Below, in pieces: positions 17,638 to 25,720 of a DNA stretch of 64,000 nucleotides. Numbering within the stretch: the stretch's first letter is position 1; every line of letters starts with the position of its first letter. The stretch is from the NCBI GenBank assembly GCA_029239875.1, contig JARBUD010000016.1, positions 62,001-126,000 on the forward strand. The letters are read 5' to 3'. This DNA comes from Xanthobacteraceae bacterium (lineage in GTDB: Bacteria > Pseudomonadota > Alphaproteobacteria > Rhizobiales > Xanthobacteraceae). Under the pieces are notes generated by a model. That model did no database searches and was not told the DNA's origin. It saw only the letters and a program-made list of their open reading frames with translations. The position numbers and the translations under genes are program-made.

Positions 17638-18282
17638 TCAGGCGACGATCGGACGGCTTTCGAGGGCTCGCAGTATCTGGCTCTGCGAGCGCCCTATGTG
17701 GCGCTTCAGCATGCGCGCGGCGGCATTGCCGTTACGCGCCTGCAAGGCGTCGATGATGTCGTTGTGCTCGCGCAGCGGCCCCTCGTTCTGGCCATGCGCG
17801 GTCACGGCGGAGAGGCTCACCATGCAGAGCCGCTCATAGAGATCCATCACCCGGCCCATCTCCTCCGCGAGGCGGCGGTTACGCGCGAGCGCCGCGAGGT
17901 GATGATGGAACCGGCGGTTATATTCGGTGAACACCGGGATCGAGCTGGTGTCGGCGTCGCGGAAATTGTCGAGCCCGGCGAGCTCGGCATCGGTGGCGAC
18001 GAGCGCCACCTTGCGCACGCCCGCCGTCTCGAGGATCAGCCTGAGCTCCAGCATGTCGGCGGCGTCGCTGACCGAGACGGGCATCACGCGGTGTCCGCGC
18101 CGCGGCTCGATCTCGACAAGGCCTTCAAGTTCGAGCTTCTGCATGGCGTCGCGGATTGGCGACTTGCTGACGCCGAAGCGCTCGGCGAGATCGGCCTCCC
18201 GCAGCTCCGCGCCGGGCACGATGGCGCAGGACAGGATCTCCCGCCGCACCATCTCATACACCCTGTTGCGAACCAGCTTCAT
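17638..18282 (-). CDS. GntR-family transcription regulator (FadR subfamily, FCD domain)
   Basis: 214 residues. The N-terminal winged helix (about 5-66) includes LREADLAERFGVSKSPIRDA and a wing with RRGHRV. The all-helical FCD domain follows (about 77-200), with FHHHLAALARNRRL and REHNDIIDALQARN, histidines that usually bind a metal and help sense a small acid. It lies between the HisD-like gene and the second ABC importer. A TTATC-like inverted repeat is 40 bp upstream of its start and in four other promoters nearby, so it is the prime candidate for a local repressor that also controls itself. Confidence 0.9.
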   Translation of the reverse strand: MKLVRNRVYEMVRREILSCAIVPGAELREADLAERFGVSKSPIRDAMQKLELEGLVEIEPRRGHRVMPVSVSDAADMLELRLILETAGVRKVALVATDAELAGLDNFRDADTSSIPVFTEYNRRFHHHLAALARNRRLAEEMGRVMDLYERLCMVSLSAVTAHGQNEGPLREHNDIIDALQARNGNAAARMLKRHIGRSQSQILRALESRPIVA

Positions 18283-18321
18283 GGAAAACCGCTCGTCCCG
18301 TGAGATATCACGAAGCTATAT

Positions 18322-18341
18322 TGATCGACTGATAACGTCAA
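18322..18341 (-). promoter_or_regulatory. Operator-like inverted repeat upstream of the GntR gene (site E)
   Basis: TGATCGACTGATAA (18322-18335 on the plus strand) matches the TTATC-N4-GATAA consensus except in the second base of one half-site. On the minus strand it sits directly after a TTGACG (18341-18336) that could be the -35 of the GntR gene, 40 bp before its ATG. This is the expected layout for autoregulation. Confidence 0.58.
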
Positions 18342-18474
18342 TAGGTTCGCCGGAATGCCGCTACGGAAATTCGCGTCCTTGCCGACGAAAGTCCTACAAA
18401 CCTTGGCGTTCGATTTAAACGCGGAATGCCACTCGTGAGAGACGAGATATCTCAGCCTTACTCAAGTGCGCATG

Positions 18475-18501
18475 AAAAAGGGCCGGAGCGAACTCCGGCC
18501 C
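18475..18501 (-). terminator. Intrinsic terminator of the HisD-like gene
   Basis: Read on the minus strand: GGGCCGGAG, loop TTCG, CTCCGGCCC, then five T (18479-18475). It lies 43 bp after the stop of the HisD-family gene. Confidence 0.9.
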
Positions 18502-18544
18502 GAGGGGCGTCCGAGAGGGAAGGACGACCAAGTCTGCCGGGGCG

Positions 18545-19861
18545 CTACCCCGCCCGGCGCGCGGCGGTCGCGTAGTCGACATTGCCGCCGCCATAGCGAC
18601 GCACGCGCACATTCGCCTGCTCGGCATGGCCGAGGAACCCTTCGAGCACGCAGAGCCGCGAGCAATATTCGCCGACCTCGGCGCTCGCCGCGTCGCTCGT
18701 CACCTTCTGGTAGGTGCAGGTCTTAAGGAACTTGCCGACCCAGAGCCCACCGGTGTAGCGCGCCGCCCGCCGCGTCGGCAGCGTATGGTTGGTGCCGATC
18801 ACCTTGTCGCCATAGGCGACATTGGTGCGCGGCCCGAGGAACAGCGCGCCGTAATTGCGCATGTTGGCGAGGAAATAATCGGGGTCGGCAGTCATCACCT
18901 GCACATGCTCGGAGGCGATGCGGTCTGCCTCGCGCACCATCTCCTCGACGTCGTCGCAGACGATCACCTCGCCAAAATCCCGCCACGCCACCGAGGCGAT
19001 CTCGCCAGTGGGCAGGATGGCGAGCAGCCGCTCGACCTCCGCCATGGTCTCGCGCGCCAGCTTCTCGGAACTGGTGAGTAGGATCGCCGGCGAGGTCGGC
19101 CCGTGCTCGGCCTGCCCGAGCAGGTCGGTGGCGCAGATCTCCGCGTCCACCGTCTCGTCGGCGATCACCAGCGTCTCGGTCGGCCCGGCGAACAGGTCGA
19201 TGCCGACGCGTCCGTAGAGCTGGCGCTTCGCCTCGGCGACATAGGCGTTGCCCGGCCCCACCAGCATGTCGACCGGCGCGATGGTCTCGGTGCCGAGCGC
19301 CATCGCCGTCACCGCCTGCACGCCGCCGAGCACCAGGATCTCATCGGCGCCGGCGAGATGCATCGCCGCGACGATGGCCGGGTGCGGCCCGTTCCGGAAG
19401 GGCGGCGCCGCCGCCACCACGCTCTTCACGCCGGCGACCTTGGCCGTGACCACGCTCATATGTGCGGAAGCGACCATCGGATATTTGCCGCCCGGCACAT
19501 AGCACCCGACCCGCTCCACCGGCACGTTCTTGTGGCCGAGAATGACGCCGGGCAGCGTCTCCACCTCGAGATCGGTGAGGCAGGCGCGCTGCTTCTCCGC
19601 AAAGTTGCGCACCTGCGCCTGCGCGAAGCGGATGTCATCGAGATCGGATTTCGAGACCTGCGACAGGGCCTTCTCGATCTCCCGATCGGTGAGGCGGAAG
19701 CTTGCCGGCGACCATTTGTCGAAGCGCTCGGAATAGGAGCGCACGGCCGCGTCTCCGCCGGCCTCGATCTCCGCCAGGATTGTCTCGACGGTCGCGCGCA
19801 CCTGCGCATCGGCATCGGCGCGCTCCTCGACGGAGCGCGCGGTCTTGAGATGACGGGCCAT
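18545..19861 (-). CDS. Histidinol dehydrogenase-family NAD enzyme, probably a HpsN-like alcohol dehydrogenase
   Basis: 438 residues from the ATG at 19861 (GGGAGGAAACA before it). HisD fold landmarks: [62 protein letters not shown] and ASEHVQVMT, where HisD has the catalytic Glu-His. It stands alone, not in a his operon. Paralogues outside histidine synthesis, such as sulfopropanediol 3-dehydrogenase HpsN, oxidise other alcohols to acids in catabolic clusters. Because it diverges from a VOC/flavin-monooxygenase unit and shares the local operator, a catabolic role is more likely than histidine synthesis. The substrate is unknown. Confidence 0.83.
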   Translation of the reverse strand: MARHLKTARSVEERADADAQVRATVETILAEIEAGGDAAVRSYSERFDKWSPASFRLTDREIEKALSQVSKSDLDDIRFAQAQVRNFAEKQRACLTDLEVETLPGVILGHKNVPVERVGCYVPGGKYPMVASAHMSVVTAKVAGVKSVVAAAPPFRNGPHPAIVAAMHLAGADEILVLGGVQAVTAMALGTETIAPVDMLVGPGNAYVAEAKRQLYGRVGIDLFAGPTETLVIADETVDAEICATDLLGQAEHGPTSPAILLTSSEKLARETMAEVERLLAILPTGEIASVAWRDFGEVIVCDDVEEMVREADRIASEHVQVMTADPDYFLANMRNYGALFLGPRTNVAYGDKVIGTNHTLPTRRAARYTGGLWVGKFLKTCTYQKVTSDAASAEVGEYCSRLCVLEGFLGHAEQANVRVRRYGGGNVDYATAARRAG

Positions 19862-19930
19862 TGTTTCCTCCCGGCGCGGCTGCGGCGCCAACCTTATGCT
19901 CTCTTGCGCCCGATCGGCGTCAGCATTTAT

Positions 19931-19966
19931 TTATCGAGTGAAAACTAAATTGCGCGAGAGTGTCAA
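19931..19966 (-). promoter_or_regulatory. Promoter with degenerate operator (site D) for the HisD-like gene
   Basis: On the minus strand a TTGACA (19966-19961) is followed after about 17 bases by the operator-like TTATC-GAGT-GAAAA (19931-19944, plus-strand reading), which overlaps the expected -10. One half-site is perfect and the other diverged. It lies 70 bp upstream of the HisD-like ATG. Confidence 0.55.
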
Positions 19967-19998
19967 GATAGCTTGCCCGCCTCGCCCCTTCGTATTAT

Positions 19999-20012
19999 TT
20001 ATCGAATGATAA
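19999..20012 (+). promoter_or_regulatory. Operator-like inverted repeat (site C) for the VOC/monooxygenase genes
   Basis: TTATC-GAAT-GATAA, both half-sites perfect, 16 bp before the ATG at 20029 and just upstream of its AAAGGAGG ribosome site. A TATTAT sequence immediately before it (19993-19998) could be the -10. Confidence 0.68.
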
Positions 20013-20028
20013 TTAAAGGAGGAACGCC

Positions 20029-20508
20029 ATGCGAGCCACCGGCCTGAACCACCTTTCCATCGGCGCGAAGGACGTCGATGCGTCCGTGCGCTTCTATGTC
20101 GAGATGTTCGGCATGGAGGTCATCCCGACCTATAATTTCGGCTTCCGCACCCAGTATTTGCGCTGCGGCGACCAGCAGCTGCACATCTTCGGCCTGCCCG
20201 ACGCCACGCCGCACTACCAGCACTTCGCAATCAACGTGGACGACTTCATGGGCGTGTATGAGCGCGCCCGCGACGCCGGCCTCATCGATCACGCGACCTT
20301 CGGCAACGGCGTCAACGAGATGCCGGACGGCACCGTGCAGCTCTATCTGCGCGATCCCGGCGGCAATCTCGTCGAGGTCGACTGGCCGGACGTCTCCAGC
20401 CTCGACACCGGCCGCATCCCCGAGCTGAAGCGCCTCGCCGATCGCTTCGAGCAGGTCGGAGAGAACCTCGAGGCGACGCTGTTCCTCGACCGCCGCCGGC
20501 GCGCGTGA
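20029..20508 (+). CDS. VOC-family (glyoxalase/extradiol dioxygenase fold) protein
   Basis: 159 residues with strong AAAGGAGG upstream. It has one pair of beta-alpha-beta-beta-beta modules: GLNHLSIGAKDVDASVRFY (about 5-23), QLHIFGLPD (about 50-58), HFAINVDDF (about 65-73) and YLRDPGGNLVEVDWPD (about 106-121). His8, a His in the second strand set and the Glu of LVEVDW are the likely metal ligands. Members isomerise, epimerise or oxidatively cleave small substrates. At this size it is not a full two-domain ring-cleaving dioxygenase. It pairs with the downstream flavin monooxygenase, 13 bp apart. Confidence 0.85.
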   Translation: MRATGLNHLSIGAKDVDASVRFYVEMFGMEVIPTYNFGFRTQYLRCGDQQLHIFGLPDATPHYQHFAINVDDFMGVYERARDAGLIDHATFGNGVNEMPDGTVQLYLRDPGGNLVEVDWPDVSSLDTGRIPELKRLADRFEQVGENLEATLFLDRRRRA

Positions 20509-20521
20509 AGGAGGGCGAGCC

Positions 20522-21742
20522 ATGTCACACACCATCCCCCTCGCCGCCCCGCGTACGATCCGCTCGCCTGCCGAGCAGCGCCACGACGAGCTGCTTCAGC
20601 GCGCCACCGACCTCGCCACGGTCTTCGCCGAGCGGGCGCCCCGCACCGAGGATCTGCGCCGCCTGCCGCCGGAGAACGAACGCGACCTGCACGAGAGCGG
20701 CCTCTACCGCATGCTCCAGCCGGAGGCGGTCGGCGGTTCCGAAGTCGGCTATGAAAGCCTGATCACCATCGGCGCGGCGCTCGCCGCCGGCTGTGCCTCC
20801 ACGGCATGGAACCTCACCAACCTCGCCAGCCACCACTGGATGCTGGCCATGTTCCCGCCGGCCGCACAGGACCGCGTGTGGCGGGAGGACCCCGACGCGC
20901 TGATCGCCTCCTCCTTCGTCTTCCCGGCGGCGAAGGTGACGAAGGCACCCGGCGGCTACGTCCTCTCCGGCCGCTGGCCGTTCTCCTCCGGCGTCGACGT
21001 CTGCTCCTGGAACATGCTGGCCGGCATCGTCCGCGCGGAGGGCGAGGCGCCGGACCATCGCGTCTTCCTCGTTCCGCGCTCGGATTACCGCATCCTCGAT
21101 ACCTGGCACGTCACCGGGCTGAAGGGCACCGGCTCCAACGACGTCCAGTGCGAGGAGGTGTTCGTGCCGGAGGAGATGAGCGTCTCGGTCGAACATCTGA
21201 AGGGCGGTCCCACGCCAGGCAGCGAACGCCATCCCGCCCCGCTGTACCGCCTGCCGGTGTTCGCACTGTTCCCGGCGATCCTCTCCGGCGTCGGCCTCGG
21301 CAATGGCGAGGGCGCGCTCACCGACTACGTGGCCGCCACCCGCAAGCGCTCGGCCAATTACACCGGCGTGCGGCTCGCCGAGCTGCAGAGCATCCAGATC
21401 CATATCGGCAATGTCGCCACCCGGCTCGCCCATGCGCGGCGGGTGATGCTCGCCATCTGCGAGGAGGCGATGCGCGACGCCGAGCGCGGCCACGTGCCGG
21501 ACATGGTGACGAAGTTCGCCTATCGCCGCGACCTCGCCTATGCGACGCAGCTCACGACGAAGGCGGTTGACGAGATCAATGCCAGCAGCGGCGCGCAGGC
21601 GCTCTACCTCGGCGGCAGCCAGCAGCGACGCTTTCGCGACGCGCATGCTATAAGCGCGCATATCGCCTTCAGCACCGATGTCGCCAACGCCGCCTTCGGC
21701 CGCCTGGCGCTCGGGCTGGAGGCGGACAATCCCGTGGTGTGA
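20522..21742 (+). CDS. Acyl-CoA-dehydrogenase-fold flavin-dependent monooxygenase (oxygenase component)
   Basis: 406 residues, ATG 13 bp after the VOC gene with AAGGAGGGCGAG before it. The fold is acyl-CoA dehydrogenase-like but with features of the two-component monooxygenases (HpaB2/HsaA/DszC group): AGCASTAWNLTNLASHHWML, LSGRWPFSSGVDVCSWNM and LKGTGSNDVQCEEVFVPEE, and near the C-terminus SSGAQALYLGGSQQRRFRDAHA. Such enzymes use reduced flavin from a separate reductase to hydroxylate aromatic or S/N-containing rings. No reductase is adjacent; the nearest candidate is at 33375. It is likely an upper-pathway catabolic step. Confidence 0.85.
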   Translation: MSHTIPLAAPRTIRSPAEQRHDELLQRATDLATVFAERAPRTEDLRRLPPENERDLHESGLYRMLQPEAVGGSEVGYESLITIGAALAAGCASTAWNLTNLASHHWMLAMFPPAAQDRVWREDPDALIASSFVFPAAKVTKAPGGYVLSGRWPFSSGVDVCSWNMLAGIVRAEGEAPDHRVFLVPRSDYRILDTWHVTGLKGTGSNDVQCEEVFVPEEMSVSVEHLKGGPTPGSERHPAPLYRLPVFALFPAILSGVGLGNGEGALTDYVAATRKRSANYTGVRLAELQSIQIHIGNVATRLAHARRVMLAICEEAMRDAERGHVPDMVTKFAYRRDLAYATQLTTKAVDEINASSGAQALYLGGSQQRRFRDAHAISAHIAFSTDVANAAFGRLALGLEADNPVV

Positions 21743-21776
21743 CGGACGCCGGACAAAGGGAACACGACGACAGCAG

Positions 21777-22469
21777 ATGGCCGGACGTTCATCCACATCG
21801 CTCGCGGCGGGCGCGAAGCCCCCCGCGCCGCGGCGCACGCGCAACAAGCCGGAGGAACGGCACAGGGAGTTCGTCCGCAAGGCCGTCGAGCTGTTCGCCG
21901 AGGTCGGCTTCGAGGCGGGCACGCGCGAGCTCGCCCAGCGGCTCGGCGTCACCCAGCCGCTCCTCTACCGCTACTTCCCGAGCAAGGACGACCTGATCGC
22001 CGCCGTTTACCAGGAGATCTACGTCAACCGCTGGAAGCCGGAATGGCGCGAGGGCCTGATCGACGAGAGCCGCCCGATCCGGGACCGGCTCATCGCCTTC
22101 TATGAGGACTACACCGAGACGATCTTCACGCCGGAGTGGCTGCGCATCTATCTCTTCGCCGGCCTGCGCGGCGTCGACATCAACCGGCGCTATGCCGCCA
22201 CCGTCGAGGCCGAGATCCTGCGCCCGATCACCGTCGCGACGCGCAAGAGCTTCGGGCTGGGCGGCGGCGACCCGCCGACGCCCGAGGAGGTCGAACTGTC
22301 CTGGACCCTGCAGGGCGGCATCTTCTACTATGGCGTGCGCGAGATCGTGTACCGCTTCCCCATGACGGTGGACCGCGCGGCCATGATCCGCAACGCGGTC
22401 GATACGTTCCTGGCCGGCGTGGGCTCGGTGATGAAACGGCTGGCCGAGCGCGAAAGCAATTCCGCTTAA
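21777..22469 (+). CDS. TetR/AcrR-family transcription regulator
   Basis: 230 residues from the ATG at 21777; a longer open frame upstream lies inside the monooxygenase gene. The N-terminal helix-turn-helix is clear: RKAVELFAEVGFEAGTRELAQRL then GVTQPLLYRYFPSKDDLI (about 36-76). The rest is a helical ligand-binding domain without a match I can name. It is 34 bp after the monooxygenase, so it may be co-transcribed and could sense a pathway compound. The N-terminus is basic and proline-rich. Confidence 0.88.
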   Translation: MAGRSSTSLAAGAKPPAPRRTRNKPEERHREFVRKAVELFAEVGFEAGTRELAQRLGVTQPLLYRYFPSKDDLIAAVYQEIYVNRWKPEWREGLIDESRPIRDRLIAFYEDYTETIFTPEWLRIYLFAGLRGVDINRRYAATVEAEILRPITVATRKSFGLGGGDPPTPEEVELSWTLQGGIFYYGVREIVYRFPMTVDRAAMIRNAVDTFLAGVGSVMKRLAERESNSA

Positions 22470-22483
22470 GACCATCTGACGGG

Positions 22484-22515
22484 AGGCGCTCGAACATCTC
22501 CGCTTTGATCGAAAG
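22484..22515. repeat. Possible half copy of a dispersed palindromic element
   Basis: GAACATCTCCGCTTTGATCG here resembles the left half of the better-formed palindrome at 48646-48680 (GAGCATCTCCGCGTTTCCGGATCG). The right arm is not preserved. This is a weak call based on two sites in one window. Confidence 0.3.
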
Positions 22516-22527
22516 TCGCCTCGGCCT

Positions 22528-23313
22528 ATGATCCGCAGGTGTTTTCTTCCTGTGCGGAGCGCGCAAGACGTGTCCCTTCAGCCTGTCGCGACCAACGACG
22601 ACGATGCCACCACGCTCGGCATCGAAATCTATGCCCGTCTTCGCCGCGATCTCATTGCCGGCCATCACAAGCCGGGCGAGCGCCTGCGCTTCCGCCAGCT
22701 CAGCGCCGCCTACAGCGTCGGCATCGCGCCGCTGCGCGAGGCCCTCTCCCGGCTGGTCTCCGATCAGCTGGTGCGCTTCGAAGGCCATCGCGGCTATACG
22801 GTGGCGCCGCTCTCGCTCTCCGATCTGAACGATCTTTGCGCGCTGCGCACCGACCTCAGCTGCAACGCTCTGCGTCGTTCCATCGCGCAGGGCGACGAGG
22901 ACTGGGAGGCCGAGATTCTCGCCGCCCTGCACCGGCTCGAACGCGCGCCGCTTCCCCATTCGGTCGAGGACCGCAAGACGGTCGACGAATGGGAGCAGCG
23001 CCATGACCGCTTCCACTACAGCCTGATCGCCGCCTGTGGCTCGCCGTGGCTGCTGCATTTCTGCGGCGCGCTGTCCGATCATTTCCAGCGCTACCGCCGG
23101 GCGGTGATCGTCGTCACCTCTTCCTCGGAAGCTTTGCTGAAGCGGGTGCGCGAGCAGCACCGGACCGTCGCCGAGGCCGCCATCGCCCGCGACGCCGAGC
23201 GCGCCACCACCGTCCTCGCCGAGCATTTCCGCGGCAGCGTCGAGGTGGTGATCCGCAATTACGAAGAGGTCTCCCGCAGCCTGTCCGCCGGCAATGGAGA
23301 CGACGGCCGCTAG
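22528..23313 (+). CDS. GntR-family transcription regulator (FCD domain), second copy
   Basis: 261 residues. An N-terminal winged helix (about 30-95) includes GIEIYARLRRDLIAGHHKPGE-type residues and LSAAYSVGIAPLREALSRLV, with a wing HRGYTV. The C-terminal FCD domain contains RHDRFHYSLIAACGSPWLL and REQHRTVAEAAIARD. The start is uncertain: ATG at 22528 is used, but a GTG at 22570 is possible. It lies upstream of the LVIVD-repeat gene in the same direction. A nested inverted repeat centred at 23378, between the two genes, is a plausible target. Confidence 0.85.
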   Translation: MIRRCFLPVRSAQDVSLQPVATNDDDATTLGIEIYARLRRDLIAGHHKPGERLRFRQLSAAYSVGIAPLREALSRLVSDQLVRFEGHRGYTVAPLSLSDLNDLCALRTDLSCNALRRSIAQGDEDWEAEILAALHRLERAPLPHSVEDRKTVDEWEQRHDRFHYSLIAACGSPWLLHFCGALSDHFQRYRRAVIVVTSSSEALLKRVREQHRTVAEAAIARDAERATTVLAEHFRGSVEVVIRNYEEVSRSLSAGNGDDGR

Positions 23314-23352
23314 CGTGCCGGCCGCGAGGCCGATGAGCGTTCATCCGCCTCG

Positions 23353-23403
23353 CTTGATTGACATGCAGATTATGTTCGAACATCCTCTCGATTAACAATC
23401 AAG
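23353..23403 (+). promoter_or_regulatory. Nested inverted repeat upstream of the LVIVD-repeat gene
   Basis: A perfect 12-bp palindrome ATGTTCGAACAT (23372-23383) is flanked by CTTGATTG (23353-23360) and its complement CAATCAAG (23396-23403), all sharing one centre. TTGACA (23358-23363) overlaps the left outer arm. This looks like a compound operator for a dimeric or tetrameric regulator, 50 bp before the ATG at 23453. Confidence 0.6.
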
Positions 23404-23452
23404 GATTTCCCGACGGGCCTGCGCTCGCGAGGATCCATCGGGAGGACGACGC

Positions 23453-24691
23453 ATGCTCGATCACACCAAGGCCGCCGATGTGAAGATCAACCTGATCTCC
23501 GGCATGAAGCTGATCGCCCATGATCCGCTGGCCGGCTTCGGAGGCGTTGGCGAGGGCATGTCGCTGCAGAAGGCGCCGGACGGGCGCCGCATATTGTGGC
23601 TCGCCCATGAAGGGCCACCGAAGAACTTCACCGGCGTTGACGTCACCGATCCGAGCCGGCCGAAGGTGGTCGTGCAGACCGATCTGCCGCACAACAAGGT
23701 GCGCTCCAACTCGCTGGAGACCACCGGCGACCTGATGGCGGTGGCCTACCAGACCTACCAGCCCGACCTCGAGCCGGCCGGCATCGAGTTGTTCGACATC
23801 TCCGTGCCGGAGAACCCTCGCTCCATCAGCTTCTTCGACTGTTCGGGGCCGCATTCGCGCGGCGTGCACCAGGTGTGGTTCGTCGACGGCGAGTTCATCC
23901 ATTGTGCGGCCGGCGCCGCCGACTTCACCCCGCGCAACCCGCTCGACGACCAGGCCTACCGCATCATCGACGTGCGCAATCCCTCGAAGCCGGTCGAGGC
24001 CGGGCGCTGGTGGATGCCCGGCACGGCCGAGGGCGACGATGCCCCGCCGCCGGAACGGCTGAAGATCGACAGCGGCTTCCGCTGCCACAACACCAATGTC
24101 TATCCCGCCCGTCCCGACCGCGCCTATGTCGGCTATATCGACGGCGGCTTCTACGTGATGGACATCTCCGACAAGTCGCGCCCGACGGTGATCTCGCGCT
24201 TCAATCCGAACCCGCCCTTCCCCGGCTTCGCCCACACGCTGCTGCCGCTGTTCGGCCGCGACCTCGCGGTGGCGACGCATGAATGCATCCATGACGACGG
24301 CTTCGACTGGCCGAAGCTCACCTGGCTCCTCGACATACGCCGCGAGGACAATCCGGTGCCGCTCTCGACCCTGCCCATGCCCTCCATCGAGGAATATGGC
24401 CGCAAGGGCGGGCGCTTCGGCTGCCACAACGTGCATGAGAACCCGCCGCGCGACACCGCGCTCCAGTCCGAGACGCTGATCTTCTCCACGCTGTTCAATG
24501 GCGGGCTGCGCGTGCACGACATCAGCGACCCGCTGGTGCCGCGCGAGGTCGCCGCCTTCGTGCCCTCGGCCCCGCCCGGCGCCCGCGTGCCGGCGACCCA
24601 GATCAACGAGGTCTATGTCGACGAGAACGGCATCGTCTATTGCGCCGACCGCCACATTGGCGGGCTCTACATATTGGAGCTCGACATCTGA
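23453..24691 (+). CDS. LVIVD-repeat (beta-propeller-like) protein
   Basis: 412 residues without signal peptide or membrane helix. Repeated blade-like units occur: FTGVDVTDPSRPKVV, GIELFDISVPENPRSI, YRIIDVRNPSKPVEAG, FYVMDISDKSRPTVI, LRVHDISDPLVPREV and IGGLYILELDI. Such propellers bind proteins or ligands and sometimes metal. Several His/Cys positions recur (SGPHSRGVHQ, RCHNTNVYP, FAHTLLPL, THECIHDDG, GCHNVHENP) and could bind a metal as in lactonase- or SBP56-like propellers; that is inference. The next gene, a COG0523 metal-chaperone-type GTPase, starts 21 bp after its stop. Confidence 0.8.
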   Translation: MLDHTKAADVKINLISGMKLIAHDPLAGFGGVGEGMSLQKAPDGRRILWLAHEGPPKNFTGVDVTDPSRPKVVVQTDLPHNKVRSNSLETTGDLMAVAYQTYQPDLEPAGIELFDISVPENPRSISFFDCSGPHSRGVHQVWFVDGEFIHCAAGAADFTPRNPLDDQAYRIIDVRNPSKPVEAGRWWMPGTAEGDDAPPPERLKIDSGFRCHNTNVYPARPDRAYVGYIDGGFYVMDISDKSRPTVISRFNPNPPFPGFAHTLLPLFGRDLAVATHECIHDDGFDWPKLTWLLDIRREDNPVPLSTLPMPSIEEYGRKGGRFGCHNVHENPPRDTALQSETLIFSTLFNGGLRVHDISDPLVPREVAAFVPSAPPGARVPATQINEVYVDENGIVYCADRHIGGLYILELDI

Positions 24692-24712
24692 GCCCGGCGG
24701 GAGCGTCCGCGC

Positions 24713-25720
24713 ATGGCCATTCCCGTCGTGCTGATCACCGGCTTCCTGGGCAGCGGCAAGACCACGCTGCTGAACCATCTGCTGCGCGATCCCGGCATGG
24801 CGGACACCGCGGTGATCATCAACGAGTTCGGTGACGTCGCCATCGACCATCTGCTGGTCGAGAGCGCCATCGAGAACGCCGTGGTGCTGCAAAGCGGCTG
24901 CATCTGCTGCACGGTGCGCGGCGATCTCGTCGACACGCTCGACGATCTCTGCGCCAAGGTCGCGCGCGGCGAGCTGCCGCCCTTCTCGCGCATCGCCATC
25001 GAGACCACCGGCCTCGCCGACCCCGCCTCGCTGGTGCGCGCCTTCCTGACCGAGCGGCTGCTGGCGGAGCGCTTCACGCTGCGCGCGGTGGTGACCACGG
25101 TCGATGCGGTGAACGGCGCCGGACAGCTCGACGAATTCGAGGAGGCCCGCCATCAGGCCGCCCTCGCCGACATCGTCGTGCTGACCAAGTCCGACCTCGC
25201 CTCGCCCGAAGCCGTCGCCGCCCTCACGGCGCGGCTGAAGGCAGCGAATCCGTCAGCCGCCATTGTCCCGGTGGTGCATGGCGCCATCGCCCCGGACGCG
25301 CTCTTCGCCCTGGTGCCCGCGCATCCTTCGCGGTCGGACGACGAGGTGCTGGCCTGGCTCAACAGCGAGGCGTTCGACGAGCCCGACGGCCATGCGCATT
25401 CCCATCACGACAACCGCATCAAGGCCTTCGCCGTCACGCTGGACCGGCCGGTGACGCGCGAGGCGCTGCGCAGCTGGCTGCGGTCCGTCCTGTCGCTGCG
25501 CGGCGCCGACCTGCTGCGGATAAAGGGCATCGTGGCGCTTAAGGACGAGGCCGCGCCCATCGTCGTTCACGCGGTGCAGAACGCGCTCTACCCGCCGGTC
25601 CAGCTCGCGTCCTGGCCGAGCGACGACCGCACCACGCGCATCGTCTTCATCACCCGCGACATCGCACCGGAGGCCTTACGCAACAGTCTGGAAGTTCTCG
25701 TGTCACGCGGCGCGGCCTGA
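24713..25720 (+). CDS. CobW/COG0523-family GTPase, probable metal chaperone
   Basis: 335 residues. G1 motif GFLGSGKT (10-17), the family metal site CICC (63-66, within QSGCICCTVRGDL), ETTGLADP switch region, TKSDLAS as the G4-like motif, and a histidine-rich linker DGHAHSHHDNR (about 222-232) before the C-terminal CobW_C domain. These GTPases deliver Zn or other metals to target enzymes. Coupling to the LVIVD-repeat gene and closeness to several metal-dependent hydrolases suggest a dedicated client (inference). Confidence 0.9.
   Translation: MAIPVVLITGFLGSGKTTLLNHLLRDPGMADTAVIINEFGDVAIDHLLVESAIENAVVLQSGCICCTVRGDLVDTLDDLCAKVARGELPPFSRIAIETTGLADPASLVRAFLTERLLAERFTLRAVVTTVDAVNGAGQLDEFEEARHQAALADIVVLTKSDLASPEAVAALTARLKAANPSAAIVPVVHGAIAPDALFALVPAHPSRSDDEVLAWLNSEAFDEPDGHAHSHHDNRIKAFAVTLDRPVTREALRSWLRSVLSLRGADLLRIKGIVALKDEAAPIVVHAVQNALYPPVQLASWPSDDRTTRIVFITRDIAPEALRNSLEVLVSRGAA

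Noticed and set aside
18545-19861. Calling this gene hisD for histidine synthesis
   Set aside because: No other his genes nearby and a catabolic, operator-linked setting; family membership alone does not justify the symbol.
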